From contig VZSR01001685.1 in NCBI GenBank assembly GCA_013398615.1, forward strand, positions 27,743,390-27,807,389: a DNA stretch of 64,000 nt, read 5' to 3'. Below are positions 24,409 to 37,489 of the stretch, piece after piece (the first letter of the stretch is position 1; each line of letters opens with the position of its first letter). Under the pieces are notes generated by a model. The model was given only the letters and a program-made list of their open reading frames with translations, was not told the DNA's origin and searched no databases. This stretch comes from Brachypodius melanocephalos. Its lineage: Eukaryota; Chordata; Aves; Passeriformes; Pycnonotidae. The position numbers and the translations under genes were made by a program.

Positions 24409-27400
24409 GCCACCTAGAATCAGAAAGGAAACCATAAACAAGCAATTCCCAAATGCTATATTGGATGATGGTTCTCATACATTTATATTTAAGGGTATTT
24501 TTCCTCGAAAAAAAAATTCTTTTTTGTTTATCTCACTGAAATTCAGTATCTCTTGCTTGGAAATAATCTCATTTAATATTTCCTAACATTCTATGGGAAT
24601 AAAGGTTCATTCCCAACATTCCCAGTGGAAATCTTAACTATATGCTGCCATGAAAAGCTGAGTTATTAAGACACAGTTCTACAACTTTCCAATCTTACTT
24701 ATACTATAAAACATGGTCCTCGTAGTACAAAAGATGGTTCTTCCAGATGCATCAAATGCCTGAAAAAATATCCACAGATCAACAGTATAATATTTAACAG
24801 AGGAGACACAACACTTTTCTCCTGCTCAGGAATGGAGCTGAAAAACATCGCTCCTGTGATCCCTAGATCTCCTGATTCTGATGAAATTTTATTGCTATTA
24901 CAATGTCCTACTCAAACACCAGCGTCTAGACTCATATGACACAGCATTAATAATTTACTCTTTTATTTATAAAGCTCATCCCCTTTTACAAGTCAAGATG
25001 CTCTAAGATAACTACTCAAGATATTCAGTGTATTTTAAATGAGGTCACAATAACTTTTGATAACACGACAAAGAAGGCCTTTATAAAGCTTTCAAATGGC
25101 AAAGAAATGTGAAAAGCATTAAGTTTGCAAAAGGAAGCACTCACTACAAAAGTACCAGATAACCTTAATTCTGCCCTTTCTGGGTGTGAGCACTGTCCTT
25201 CTCAGTACATAACTAGCTATTCTTATTAAAACCAAAGCCTGGTGCTTTCTCACTCAGTGCCAGGGTGTTGTGTGCTCAGGGAGCACGAGCTGTTCCATGC
25301 TGCATTTGACCCACATGGTTTATTTACTGCACACGGTCAGAGCCCTTCTCCAGCCACCACAGCACAATTCAATGTTCTTGGCCTTGATCCGTGTCTAGCA
25401 GGCAGTGGGACAGCCTGGTCACCAGCCTGCTCAGGTCAGTGAGGATCCTCCTATACATTTCACTGCTCTTATGTTTAACCTGGAGCAGGTGGATGTCCTG
25501 TGGAAGAGCAGAACCTGGTCCTTCGTGGTGGCATGACACCTAACAGTCAGGCACAGCTGGGGATGAAATCGTTCCCTAATGAAACTCATCATTCTCATCA
25601 TACGGATTTCCAGTGGAAAACAAAGACTCCTCCCTGCCCAACAGAAAAGACAAAGAATAAACAAAAAGCAGCTTATTGGTTGTTTGCTTTGAAATGAAAA
25701 ATATACTGATCTGAGCAAAAGACATCTTTGTGAAATAACTCCAAGTCTATATGCTTTGTCATGTGTGGCCTGTAAAGGATTTTTCTCAAAACTTCGTATT
25801 TTTATGCATCCAACTTCACACACACATATTGAGTCTGAACACAGACAATCTGGTTCAGAAAAAAAAATAGTTTACGTGTGCATTATGATGCAGAGAAATA
25901 AAAAAAAAATTTTTGTGAAGTTACTGAAAAACAAATCCCTGAGGCACTCTCAATCCAAATCTCAGCTTTCCCATCTACTACAAAAACATAAGATTGCTTC
26001 CTTCTTTTGAAAATTAAGGTATTTTCAATAAAATGTCCTCCCTATTCTCCCCTCCTACTAACTCTTTCTCTCCTTGGGAATAGAAACATACCAGCTTTTC
26101 TTGTTACAGTTCTCAAAATAAAACCATCTCCCTGGCAGCAGCCAAGCAGAAATCTTTTTAAGTAAGTGACTCATAAAAAAGGGAGGAAAAAGTCCATGAA
26201 ACTCTGTGATATTCATTTGGACTGTTTAAAATAATTCAGAGCTGCCCATCAACAAGAACAATCCTTGCTTTTTCTCTTTCAGGTGTCTGTATTTCTTCCT
26301 TTCTTCTGGAATTTGTATAGATGCATGGTACGAGATCAATAGAAAACTAATGCAAATGAAATTTTTTTTTTTTAAATTTGGTTTCTTTTCAGTTAAGTCC
26401 AGGTCTCAAAAACATTACCACTTATTTTTTGGAGATTTTTTAATATTAAAATCTTAATCATACAGAAGAATCTTTTTTAAAGGACAGTTGCGCCCCCACA
26501 ATGCCAGTGAGGAGTAGCTGGCCTGGCTTTTGTCTCAAGATTAGGACCTCAAAAATATTCATCCCAGAAAAGCTTCTGTCATTGTAGCCAGGAATTTATG
26601 TAAGTCAGGAAAGAAGAAAAACTTGAATAACTTGTCAGCATTTATCTGTGCAAACAGTAAAATTCACAGTTAAACAAAACAAGAGAAATCTTATTAAAAT
26701 TCACACTAACTGTGGTACTTTAAAAATTATTTTCAAAAGAGAAGTTAAATGTTATTTAAAAATTTGAGATAAATGTTCCAAAGAATAAAGTCTTGCAACA
26801 TACAGAAAATATTTTAAGATAATGCATTAATCACACATAATCAGTGAGGAGTTTGGGGCTTTGACCTGTGTTTTTCCAGGGCAGACACAAAGTCAAGTTT
26901 TTGCAAAAATCAATCTATTACAAAACATGAGGCAGCTAACAGAGCATCATTGGAGTTTATTAAATATCCTGCATGCTTATTGTTTCAGAAATCCTACAAT
27001 TAACAATAGATCAAAATACAGGTCACTGAACCAATGCAAATATTAGCTGTCTAACTAATATATTCACCAAGCTTTGTTCAAACAGCATCCTTGAGGAAAA
27101 CTGCAAAACCAGATGGGTTTGTTGCTGCTTTCCTAGGCTAGCACTGCACTTCTGTTTTCAAAGCTAATGTTTCACAGCCTTTCTCTAAACTAAAAAGCAT
27201 CTGACTCAGAAAAATGTCCTTTTCTGTACAGAGAATGAAGCAGGCAGGATTGCTTTCCAGCACACATCTGCGCCTCTCCTGAAAACTCAGGGTATGGCTC
27301 GTGACTGCAGGAATGAGTGATTCCTTAACCAACTGTGCCACCATGAGGCCAGAGAACCCAAACGCACTAAAATCACAAAAGTATCTTTGCTATCAAATGT

Positions 27401-29909
27401 TTTTAAAATCAAGAGCCTTCACAAGCATACATATGTTTTAGAAATTTAGAAATTTAAGAATTCATATATTCAACTAGAGAAAACACTATTTTTTATTCCA
27501 AATTAATTGCAAATGGCTTGCCAAAGCATTGGAATTCACACTGACTTTTTTTTCTCTGTCCTTTGTATTTACCAGTATGTACAAGAGTTTCAGAAATTAC
27601 AGAGTGTGGGGCATAAGAACAGTAGTATTGAGGATTACATGAATTAGATATGGCTTCATTATCATGAATTTCTTTCCAGTTCTTTCAAATTAAACTCAAG
27701 TATAACATTTATTAAATGTATCAGTGTCATGTGGGGCCCAGAAACAACCTCTAACTATATGAGGAACACAAGGGACCCAACCACAAGTTCACAGTAAACA
27801 TTTAATACATATTGAAAGCATTAAGATGAGCACAAAGCACAGCAGCAGTTGTGGCTTCTTGGATCTGGACTGAAACTACAGGTCTCAGCTTTCATATCAT
27901 ATGTATCAGTTAATGCATTCTCCCAAAAAATAGGAACTAGAGCCCTCGGAGTCCTTTCTCCACAAAGGGATAATAAAGATCCACCGTCCAGGAGCTGTCC
28001 ACTCCTCTCCCACCATGTAGGGGCACATAGTGAGGGTTGCGCATGGACCATGCAGGAAAGAATGAAAGGGAAATGGCAGACAAGAAAGAGATAGAAAGAT
28101 TGTTTTCACATTGTAATTGGGCCTGTTTACCAAAAATTTTGAGAAATGGGGAGCAGAGAGCAGAACTCAAGCCTTTCCCTCCCAGTCAGATGCTTCCATC
28201 ACAAGGTTATGGATCCATATGTTCAAGTTCAACAGAAGAAGAGGTATTCTTTCACCCTCACCTCAGTTCCCTGGTATGCAGGGTAATCTCTTAGAGAAGA
28301 AAGATTTTAGTTGCTTTAACTAAAAAAAAAAAAGTAAAACTTGTCAGTGGAACCTGCATCTCTGGAATGAAGGTGAAGATAAGAAGGAAAATGAGGAAGG
28401 GAGTATGCAGACTCAGGGGCTGGCAGTTGTGGTTTGTTGGGTTATTTCCATTTGCCCTGAATTTTTGGGGGCACCAATCTGCCACATCCTTAGAGCCGAT
28501 CCAGACACTGCATCTGATGTTTCCCCTATCTCTTAATCCCCCAGACCACCTGCAAGAAGTCAGGTGAAATGAGGTGGAACAAGCTTTAGCTTGCTTCTAC
28601 TTCAAATCCCATTCTCGTTTTTAAAAGCACAGGCAGTAACAAGACAACATAAGGAGTACATTCCACACAGATCACAGAAGGAACATTCAGCTCAAAACAG
28701 AGACAAGGTTACTCACTGTTATTCCCTGTGTGCAAGTACCTACTTTGGGGACAGTCATTTCTCAGGTTCCATCGACAATATGGACACAAAGTCTCAATTC
28801 AAAACCCTGAACCCTGAAAAAGAAGTCACTTTTGAGACACCACAGGATTTCTGAAAAGCCGCATGATGATGTCAAACATAACACAAATCTACAGGGAACC
28901 TGGAGCAGAATCAAAAGGTCTACATGGGACCTACACTTCAACAACAGAATCATGCCCTAAATCATGACCTAAATAGTTGTTTCTATTGGTATGATGGACT
29001 CATGCAGACAATTACCTATAAAAAACATTTCAGTTTTCCAATCTAGAACTATTTCCCATATGCAAGGTTTGAATTGAAATTTAATAAGGCCTTGCAACCT
29101 GGCAGATCATCTAGAGAGCCAGACAGAGGTATTTGTCCTTTTGAGATACCTTCAGATGCCTCACTTGGATCTAAGGTGCCTCTCCAGAAGACCTGGAGCT
29201 CCTCACAGGTTCTGTGTCATCACTGCCAGTCCATGCAGATGCCTTGAATTGCCAGTGTGCCTCCGAGAGCAGTGAATACTTTTGTACAGGCCACCAAATA
29301 AAGATTCTAATAAACTTAATTCAACCCATTTGTTATGAATCCCATCACAGATGTCTAATCCTTATTCTGCATTGTAGAAGTAGCTTTGGTTGGCATCTAT
29401 GATGGATTAGTAGAAACTTTGAATGATGATTCTCAATAGAAACTTTTTTTTTTTTTTGCCTGTCTTCATTTCACAAGCTGCTACAGGACCAGCAAAGGAG
29501 AAAGATACAAAACCACCCAATAACTTTTAATCTTCTAAATTTTTGTATTTCTTAGTAATAAAGTAACAAAGAAAGGAATCTTTAATTTTAACATTATTGT
29601 AATGTATCCATTTAATTTAATAAGCTAAAGTACACACTAATTTGAGAGGTTGTACTGGGAAACACATAAGGTTTTTTTACAGGGAAGGGCAGCATAATTT
29701 TAAATTATGTTCAAAGTTGCTCATTTTATTAATTTTATTTTTCCTGCAATGTTTTGTAACCAAAATCCAGCATATCCACACACATGTACCCACACACAAG
29801 GTGTCTGTTTGGAAGTTCTGCTTTAAAGACAAAAGTCACTATCTTCAAAATTGCCAACTTCTGCTCACACAGATGGGCACCTGCCTTCCACATTCTCTGC
29901 TGCCTCATG
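24409..29909. other. Non-coding AT-rich DNA, 5.5 kb
   Basis: No gene was recognised. Several overlapping short frames cluster at 25,240-25,830 and 27,820-28,490 where GC content is locally higher. They occur on both strands, give cysteine/serine/proline-rich peptides and show no domain. The GC-richer patch at 25,240-25,460 could be a decayed mobile element of unknown type. Confidence 0.6.
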
Positions 29910-30372
29910 TTTTTGCAGGTCTTGCACCCAGGTTGGGGCAACTCCTGGTATCAACACAGGCTGTTGGATAAACAAATTAAGATCTGCCCTGCTGAGAAGG
30001 ACTCTGGGGTGCTGATGGATGAGCTGGACATGGCCCATGTCCAAAGCTTTGAGACCAAAGCCTGAAAGCCTAGAAAAGAGAAGGCTTCAGAGTGACTTAA
30101 TCACAGCCTTCCAGAACCTGAAGGCAGCCCACAAGAAAGATGGAGAAGGAGTTTTTACAAGGGCATGTAGTTACAGGAAGAGGTGAAATGGCTTTAAACT
30201 GAGAGTAGGTTTAGAAATTAGGAAGAAATTCTTTATTGTGAGGGTGGTGAAATTCTTTATTGTGAGGCACTAGAACAGGTTGCTTAGAGAAGTTGTGGAT
30301 GCCTCATTCTCATGAGTATTCAAAGTCAGGTTGGATGGAGCTCTGAGCAACCTGATCTAGGGAAAGGTTCTT
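29910..30372 (+). mobile_element. CR1 LINE fragment with internal deletion
   Basis: This plus-strand CR1 piece begins in coding sequence around GCAGGTCTTGCACCCAGG. It continues to about 30,060 (GATGGATGAGCTGGACATGG), then jumps to sequence that in other CR1 copies lies several hundred bases further on (AGAAAAGAGAAGGCTTCAGA). It ends near AGCAACCTGATCTAGGG without the terminal repeat. Inside, a 24-bp direct duplication starts at 30225 and 30249. It is the only CR1 in the window on the plus strand. Confidence 0.92.
30225..30266. repeat. 24-bp tandem duplication inside CR1
   Basis: GAAATTCTTTATTGTGAG occurs at 30225-30242 and again at 30249-30266. Other CR1 copies carry this segment once. The second copy rejoins the family sequence at GTGAG, a pentamer that occurs at both ends of the duplicated segment, which suggests replication slippage. 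Confidence 0.85.
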
Positions 30373-30576
30373 TTTTTACTACACAATTTAAATCAGGACT
30401 CAAAAATTGGCTTTTCATTTATAAAAAGTAATGTATAAAATGATCTAGTTGGATCCATTAAGCTTCTAGTTCTGAACCCTATGTCATAACAAGACTAGCA
30501 AATTCTCTTGGTTTGGAAAGACAGGTGTCTGCCAAGAAAAGCCAGAGCTTCCCTTGGAATGGAGAATGTAAACCCC

Positions 30577-30676
30577 NNNNNNNNNNNNNNNNNNNNNNNN
30601 NNNNNNNNNNNNNNNNNNNNNNNNNNNNNNNNNNNNNNNNNNNNNNNNNNNNNNNNNNNNNNNNNNNNNNNNNNNN
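30577..30676. other. Assembly gap (100 N) inside the LTR
   Basis: Exactly 100 N, the usual placeholder for a gap of unknown size. It lies within the LTR, right after AATGTAAACCCC. The missing sequence is probably a GC- or C-rich part of the LTR. Open frames spanning it are artefacts. Confidence 0.95.
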
Positions 30677-30948
30677 AGGAATATTAAAAATAAAAAAGTA
30701 GTAGTACAAAAAAGCAAAGAAGAAAAAAAGAAAACACTGAGAGTCAGAAAATAACCTGACCCCTGTTGGTCAGGGTGTTGGCAGCAGTCCAATTAAGTCC
30801 TCCTGGAGTGACAGATGTGGATCTGCTGAGGTAATGAACCTGTAGAAGGGTGTAGTTTTCCTCTGAAGGTCCAATGGTGGTGAGATGGATCCAGTCTTCC
30901 TCTGGGAGTCCAGTGGAAACACACTGCCTCTGGTGTGCTGAATCTCAG

Positions 30949-30954
30949 TTTATA
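30949..30954 (-). promoter_or_regulatory. TATA box of the LTR
   Basis: TATAAA on the minus strand in the context GGCTATAAACTGAG. It is placed as expected for a retroviral U3 promoter, about 440 bp from the left end of the LTR. Confidence 0.5.
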
Positions 30955-32278
30955 GCCACGTAGGAATGCTTGGTTCCTCCCACTGGGTGGAGCATCTCAC
31001 AATGGGATGATGTCATTTTATCAGTCATGCAGTGAGCCTTAATGGCCCATTAACAGAAGACACCCCCCCTGGAGGGATGATAGGTTGTGGAAGAGATAAG
31101 GAACACTGCCTCACCTGGTTTTAACAGCAGGCCCATGAACAGAACACACCCAGACCCTCCCCCCTGGAGTTATGAGGAATGCGTCACAAAAGAGAAAAAC
31201 ACCTCCCCAGCCAGCTCCAACAGATGGTAATAGAATGGATACTTTTGGTTACATCTTGCATTGCAACTCAAGACACAAACACACCACAGCACTGTGAAAA
31301 GCAATACCTTGATATTCTAATGGAAGAAAAGTAAAGCCAAATCTTATCCTCAGAACTAGAGAAAACCAAAATTATTTTTTTCAGAAAAAAAAGCAGTTGT
31401 ATGACATTCATGTGTACCCATCCACTCCTTTGGAACTCTTTCATAGCTTTTGCTACATATTATTTTTTCCTCAGTGTATCTGAATATTTCTTCGTTCTTC
31501 AGACTACCTCAGAAAAGTATCATTACCATTAGTGCCTCAATTTAATATATCATATTACAAGAATTCCTGAATAATACACAGGTAGCCATAGTTTATTTTC
31601 CAGTAAGGTGTTTTTTACAACATGTTGATCTTGACAGCTTTCCTGACTTGAAGAAAATAAGATTGTCAGAATTTGGGAAAGAAGATCAGGAAAATCTATC
31701 AAATATATTGCCTGTATGGTATTCATTTGTGAGTGAAGGATACTTTTTCTCAGGCAGAAGACACAAATGGATGCAGCATACTGATGCTAGCATTGCGTTG
31801 TGTATAGAGGTACTCTCCTGCTCTGGTATGTTAGAAGCTTATTAACGTTTTATAGTCTTTCTTTCCAAGGACATCATGAAATAGGCTGTAATTAATTCAG
31901 CATGAACATTCAGAAATGAAACGATTCAAAGTCGGGAAATGCAAGTTTAAAAAAAGGCTAAAAAGCTTTTCTGTTTTCATTTTGATGCCAGTAGAGAGAT
32001 ATATTAGACCCCAGATTGTTCAGTTTATTTTTGCACTTAGTTTCATGAAATGTAATTGAAATTCTCATGAGAAAGGCAAATGCATTTGGCCCAGTGTGTT
32101 TTTGAACAGAGTATTGTGAGAAAATGATACAGATACTTAAACGCATCTCCGAATTCTCTACAAAGATGTAATTTTCCACATATATCAAATTTCATGCATA
32201 TTGATTGTCACTAGACAATTTTGAGAAAGGCACTTAGATTTAAAATGCTTTATTTTGACTTCATGTTCCTTTTTAAGA

Positions 32279-32319
32279 TTTGACTCAGCAGAAGACAGGC
32301 TTTGATTCAGCAGAAGACA
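32279..32319. repeat. 22-bp period tandem duplication
   Basis: TTTGACTCAGCAGAAGACA (32279-32297) is repeated as TTTGATTCAGCAGAAGACA (32301-32319), with one substitution and a 3-base spacer. Confidence 0.9.
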
Positions 32320-34840
32320 TCACTGCTTCTAAAGCAAGATCATCCTGATTTTTACAGCCCATGTGGTCAAGTCTACATGGCCAGCACTTTACCATTACAT
32401 TATTATATTTTTTATAACTATACATGGACAAATGTACAAACGCTCAACAAAATGAGGCAATAATTATCACTATGAAAAGCTGTTTTTATCATTGTGCTGA
32501 ACTGCTCCAATAGGAGCACACAAATGAATTCATCTCAGTCATTTTAAGATGCTGAAGACATAAAAACCCCTTCATTTTTTTCCCTTCAGTTCAAAATGGA
32601 TAAATGTATTTTTTCTGTCTTGTTCTGAAACATCATAATTCTGTCCCAAAACCATCCTTAACATCACCCAGAATGGACAGCATTTAGTCTGACTTCAATC
32701 TAAGTCATAATTCAAGTATTTTATGATTTGCAAGGTGTGGAAATGAGAATTAACAAGACTTTTTCCAGCTTCCAAAAAAATTACAAAGGTTTACAATTCA
32801 AGTCAATACACAGCTATTAGCATTAATTATTGATGTGATTAATATTAATGTTACTGATTATGAAGGGGTGTTTGAGTAATTTTTAGATGTCTATAACCAC
32901 TATGAATTCCACCTTTTGTCCTTCACACCTATTTATAACTGGATGCTTAGCATTCAAGTAGACTTATCTAAAAAGCAGAAAATACTATCTTCAAAAGTTA
33001 AAATTAGTTGTAGATCAATTTTCCTGAATACAATGGTATAAGGTGATCCTAAATCAATTTCCATCTATTTGGGAAGACTGCCCTTTGAATTTTCCAGCTT
33101 CTGTCTAATTTCACATGAATCTGGCATGTTCTTTCAGGGTCTGAAGATCCAAGTATTGCCTTTTATTAACTAACTAGGAAGATACTGGAGGTAACTAAGC
33201 ACACATCAGTTATTTTATGTTTTCTGCTTGTGTATAAATCTCTCCCTTTTATCATTTTAATTGACTTTCAAGTAGGCTTCTAATCAGTTAAGAAAGCTTC
33301 CTTAGTCTGACTGTGGGTAGACAGTATGCAGTCAAACCACTGTGCAGGATTTGCTGACTCAGAGTTGTGTTCAAGATATTACAGGCAAACAGAGTCACCC
33401 TTCACCTCCCCATGGGAAATGCCCTTCCATCATCTCATGCACCATAATTTCAGGCAGCTTAGGCCTTTAGAAAGTGCCAGGTGCTCTAGATTGACAAGAC
33501 CTGACTGAAGGTTCAGTGGAAAAAATTGTAGGAAAAGGAGATAGAAAAAGGAAGTACCTTACAAAACTGCGTCCCAGAACCATTTGTGCCCAAGAAAAAT
33601 AGGACAGTGATAGCAGATCCAGTAAATAAACAGTATTTGCTTGCTCAGGTTGTAGAGTTACAATGAAAATTTCATTTACTGGAATTTTTTTTTTTTCACT
33701 TGTAACCTGACATTTGAACAGACAGAAAATAAATGCCTATTTCATGTATTATGAATCTGGTCAAAATGTTGCTCAGATGTTCACATTAGAGAAAATTTTT
33801 CAATGGTATGGCTAAAGCACTTTGACTATACATTCCTAATTTTACCTCAGATGCACCATTTCTCTAAATAAAGAATATTTAGTAGCATAAAGTCCTCATC
33901 CTAAACAAGTCCTGACAATAAAAATTATGACTTTACCTCCCAACCTCACTCCCACACACATGGAAACAAAAACTCCTCATTCCAAATGACAAGAAGAAAG
34001 GAGATTAAAAGTGAAGTTGTCCATCAGGATGCACTATTTGTATTTTGCCCCCTGAGGACATGCTGCATCACTACTACAAGTGCTGTTCTCCTGACTTCTC
34101 AGCACCAGTTACAAAGTCCAGACTCCCAATGTGCCCTGCCAGAATTTTCTGTTCTCTTTGCAATTAACTGTTCATCATGGCTTAATGGTGGGTCACAGAA
34201 GGTCCAAAATGAAGGGATAAAGAAGCCAGAAAGGAATACGCTTTAAAAGTTTCTCCGTGGCTTTTTGCTCACTCTCTTTTTGATGTTTCAAATTTGCCTG
34301 GACAAAGTGCTATGGTTCTGAGAACTGGACAGAAGTGCTGCTACAATTAGAAGATTGTTTTCTTTTTAACAGCATAAAGCCTTTACTTTCTACTTTGTAG
34401 GGGAAAAAAATCTGATTGAAAAGATTTTAAAATTTTAATGTTGTCCCCTTGCTCTAAATTTCCAGTGACAGTATTTGCATTTTTAGAAGACCAATTTCGC
34501 ATTGAAATACATTTATTAATCAATATTAGACATTTTGTTACAATTCTTAATAATTTTATTCGCCAGTAGTTTTAAAAGGCCTTAATAAAATATATAAAAG
34601 GAAACTAAACAGCACAGAAAAACTCTAAGAAGCCCTGCCTGAGTCAGACACAGCAGCTTTTACAGAGAACCTGCCCATTCAGAACTCCATGCTCCTTCAG
34701 CAATCTTTGAAACAGAAGCTTAAGCTGTCAGACCCTGATTAGCGTTTTAATTTAAATCCTCTGATCCTCACGACTAATAAAAATTTGTTTGGAGCAAATA
34801 AAGATACAAACGTACCACAAGTGGTATTGCTCCAACTTTG

Positions 34841-34854
34841 CCACTTGAGGGCAG
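34841..34854 (+). promoter_or_regulatory. CTCF-like site 3
   Basis: CCACTTGAGGGCAG matches 13 of 14 positions of the CTCF core CCASYAGRKGGCRS. Its orientation is opposite to the two sites near 8.6-8.8 kb, so the pair points away from each other. It is the best CTCF match noticed in the window outside the CpG island. Confidence 0.5.
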
Positions 34855-36975
34855 TGATTTCGTGTCCTGTAATAAAATGGTAATTCAGCAGCAATTTCCC
34901 ATGTTGGCACTTAGGCTGTTTGGAGCCAAAACTGCCGCTGATACACTGAAACTGAAAACAAACACAAATTACCTCTTTTGAATGGTTAATTTGATCTGAA
35001 ATTCATCTCAGTCAAGCTTTGGGAGAGAAAGCTAATAAGCTGTGGCAAAATCCGTAATCATGGGATAAGTGCTCAAATGAGAATTCAAAAAAGGAACAAT
35101 TTAAAGGATAGTGGGAAAAATTAGATGGTTTCAATCAACTGAGTCTCAAACATTTGTCCTGAAGTATGTAATGCTCTTAAAAGCAAATATAAGTGCCTTA
35201 TATTACACGTACACTGCAATAAAATGCTGAAGGATTTGCCCTGAAGCAACCTCAGCATTGTTAGCAGTTGTGGTTGAACAAAATGAATAGAAGACGGGTG
35301 ACATTCCTAAGGAAAAAAAAAAAAAAAAAAGAAAAAAGTGAAAACCATGTGGGAGATCTTGGGAGCAAGGCAAAATAAGGAGAGGAAAAAACATTGTAGA
35401 TTAGCCATCTCAATTCAGTTCTATAAAATACTGACAAACAATAAAGAAATTTGTAAGCACTTGAAAAATGCAAAGGAAAGGAGGAGGTGCCGACCTAGGC
35501 TGCCTAGATAAAAATCTTGTCACACCAACTTAATTGTCATCCATGACAGAATACAGGGTCTCATGAAAAAGCAAGGAGAACTGAGTGCAATATATATCTT
35601 GGCTTTTTTCACATCAACAATAGCTTGGATAGCTTTAGTGAAAAAATGTTATGAAATCATGGTTTAGCTAAAGTCATAATCTAGAAGAAGCACGCTTGAA
35701 AATATGTACATAAAGAAAGGTTATAAAATAATTTACAGTTTCAACAGTAGGACATATTTTGGATTTCCCATTGATTCTGCCACTGCATTTAACCAACACT
35801 CCTGCTCTGCTCTCATTCAAAAGTCCCCTCCAGCCACTGTCTGATGGAGTTAATTCAAACACATGATTGTCCTGAATTACTCTGCGAGGCCCACACTCTA
35901 CGCTTCCAGATTCTTTTTCAAAATGTGTTTCTGCTTTACTCTTAGACTCATTCATCCACAGAAAACAACCCTCCTTTTAGCCTACATGCTTTTAGTCTCT
36001 CTGCATTACAATCCCCACAAATCTTGCATATCTTGACAGAGAGTTGAACACATGCCATTTGCAATTAATCCACGTTATGTAACTTAAATTCTGTATACTT
36101 TTACATTGAGACACTCATTTAAATTAAAGGGCTTCTTTCTGATTTCTATTTTTTTTAAATTTTCAGTCGATAGATACACTGTTTTGCAAAACAACCAAAG
36201 TCAATTTTTAAGCAAACTCAGGTTTTGCAGCAATTAATGGACTGCTCCCTTTGCACACGCTTCTTCACACCATGAGTGTGAAGTGAAACCCTTGTATGCA
36301 CTCTGTGATAAATGTAAACTACACATGTATCCAGTGAGGACTGTACTTGGATTCCATCATTCCATCCTTTTCTCTACACTGAAGCTACTGTAAAAGCCTT
36401 ATTGACACCTCCTATTGCCCACAAGAAAGCAGCAACAGGAGGTGAATGGATGACAGAGAGTCCTTCTGACAGTGACAATAACTGCTCTGAATTTTGAATC
36501 TTACTGTAGCTTTAAAAAGTTCCACTTTGGCTTAAATCAGTTTCAACCACTATTTTGAAAGAAGAGTAGTAATAAATCTTACTAAAATACTAATATTGTG
36601 CTGAAAAGACAAATGCTTTTCTTACTACAGAGAAACCAGATTCTTCAATATGAATTAGACTATAGTAAAGGTGTTCAGTTTTTTATATTTCTTAAATGAC
36701 CTTCAGAAAATCTCTTGAAAGAACAGAAGAAAGCTTGTGACAGTGTGAGTGCCATAAGCATCTGAAAGGCTGAGCAGATCTTGATTGAAGGCAGCATCAC
36801 ATTTATTGACACTGCAGATATCTCCTCTTCAAAAGGACTCAGGGATCTTACAAAGTGTGGTCAAGTTGATGGGATTCATATTGTACTTGGAACTTCCATT
36901 TAATCTGAAGCAGGGATATTATTAAAATCTGTATTGTATTTGCAATGGTAGACTATCAAGGTTATCCAGAACATT

Positions 36976-37064
36976 GGAAGGGAAGCAGGTAGGGAGGCAG
37001 AAATGGAGGCAGAAAGGGAGACATGGAGGCAGGGAAGCAGTGAGAGAGCATGGGACAAGAGAGA
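36976..37064. repeat. Purine-rich imperfect repeat
   Basis: Degenerate repetition of GGAGGCAGAAA and GGGAAGCAG units on the plus strand, nearly pyrimidine-poor for about 90 bp. It is simple sequence of the GA-rich kind. Confidence 0.75.
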
Positions 37065-37489
37065 AATTGTTTGGTTTTCATCTTGTTATCCCACACCAAA
37101 ATAATTTAATGTAATCTAGCCATAAGACTGAGAGCTACATGGTTTTAGCAGGACACCAGAATGCAAACCAGTGCAGCAATGGCTGGACATTACTGCCTTA
37201 CCCAGGAAAGACTTTAGCACTGCTATTTTAAAGAATTATAGTTTCTGAGCTGACCCAGTTATACTGATTCATTGCTCAGTGGCTCATAGTGGTTTTAAAT
37301 GTAGTTTGCAATCTTCTTTGAGACGAAGGAGGGTGACTGTTAAACATAGGAAGATAACTTCTGAAATATCTGAAAAGAGGTGGGGAAGCATTTTGAGCAC
37401 AGATAGTCAGCCCGACCATACAGCCTACATTGTTTAAACACTCTGAAATTCAGCCAGAGTATTTAAACAATTTAAATTCAATCAGGGTT

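Larger units (their letters stand above)
30509..31265 (-). mobile_element. Solo LTR of an endogenous retrovirus (passerine-type)
   Basis: About 760 bp bounded by TG and CA, interrupted by an N-gap. A TATAAA box lies on the minus strand (30949-30954), so the LTR probably points leftwards. U3 would lie to the right and R/U5 to the left. The text (TGGTTTGGAAAGACAGGTGT at one end, TTACATCTTGCATTGCA at the other, plus internal CTTGGTTCCTCCCACTGGG and AATGGCCCATTAACAGAAGA) resembles, from memory, LTRs widespread in songbird genomes. No gag, pol or env sequence flanks it, so it is a solo LTR. No perfect target-site duplication was found. ERV class is not determined. Confidence 0.65.
31266..36975. 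other. Non-coding AT-rich DNA, 5.7 kb
   Basis: No gene was recognised. The block 34,430-34,930 has unusually even composition, no recognised repeat and a good CTCF-type motif, so it may be regulatory. An A18 run lies at 35313-35330. A short perfect-type hairpin lies at 36406-36444. Open frames are short and lack motifs. Confidence 0.6.

Noticed and set aside
30479..30792. Frames spanning the second gap
   Set aside because: Mostly N-derived and inside the LTR.
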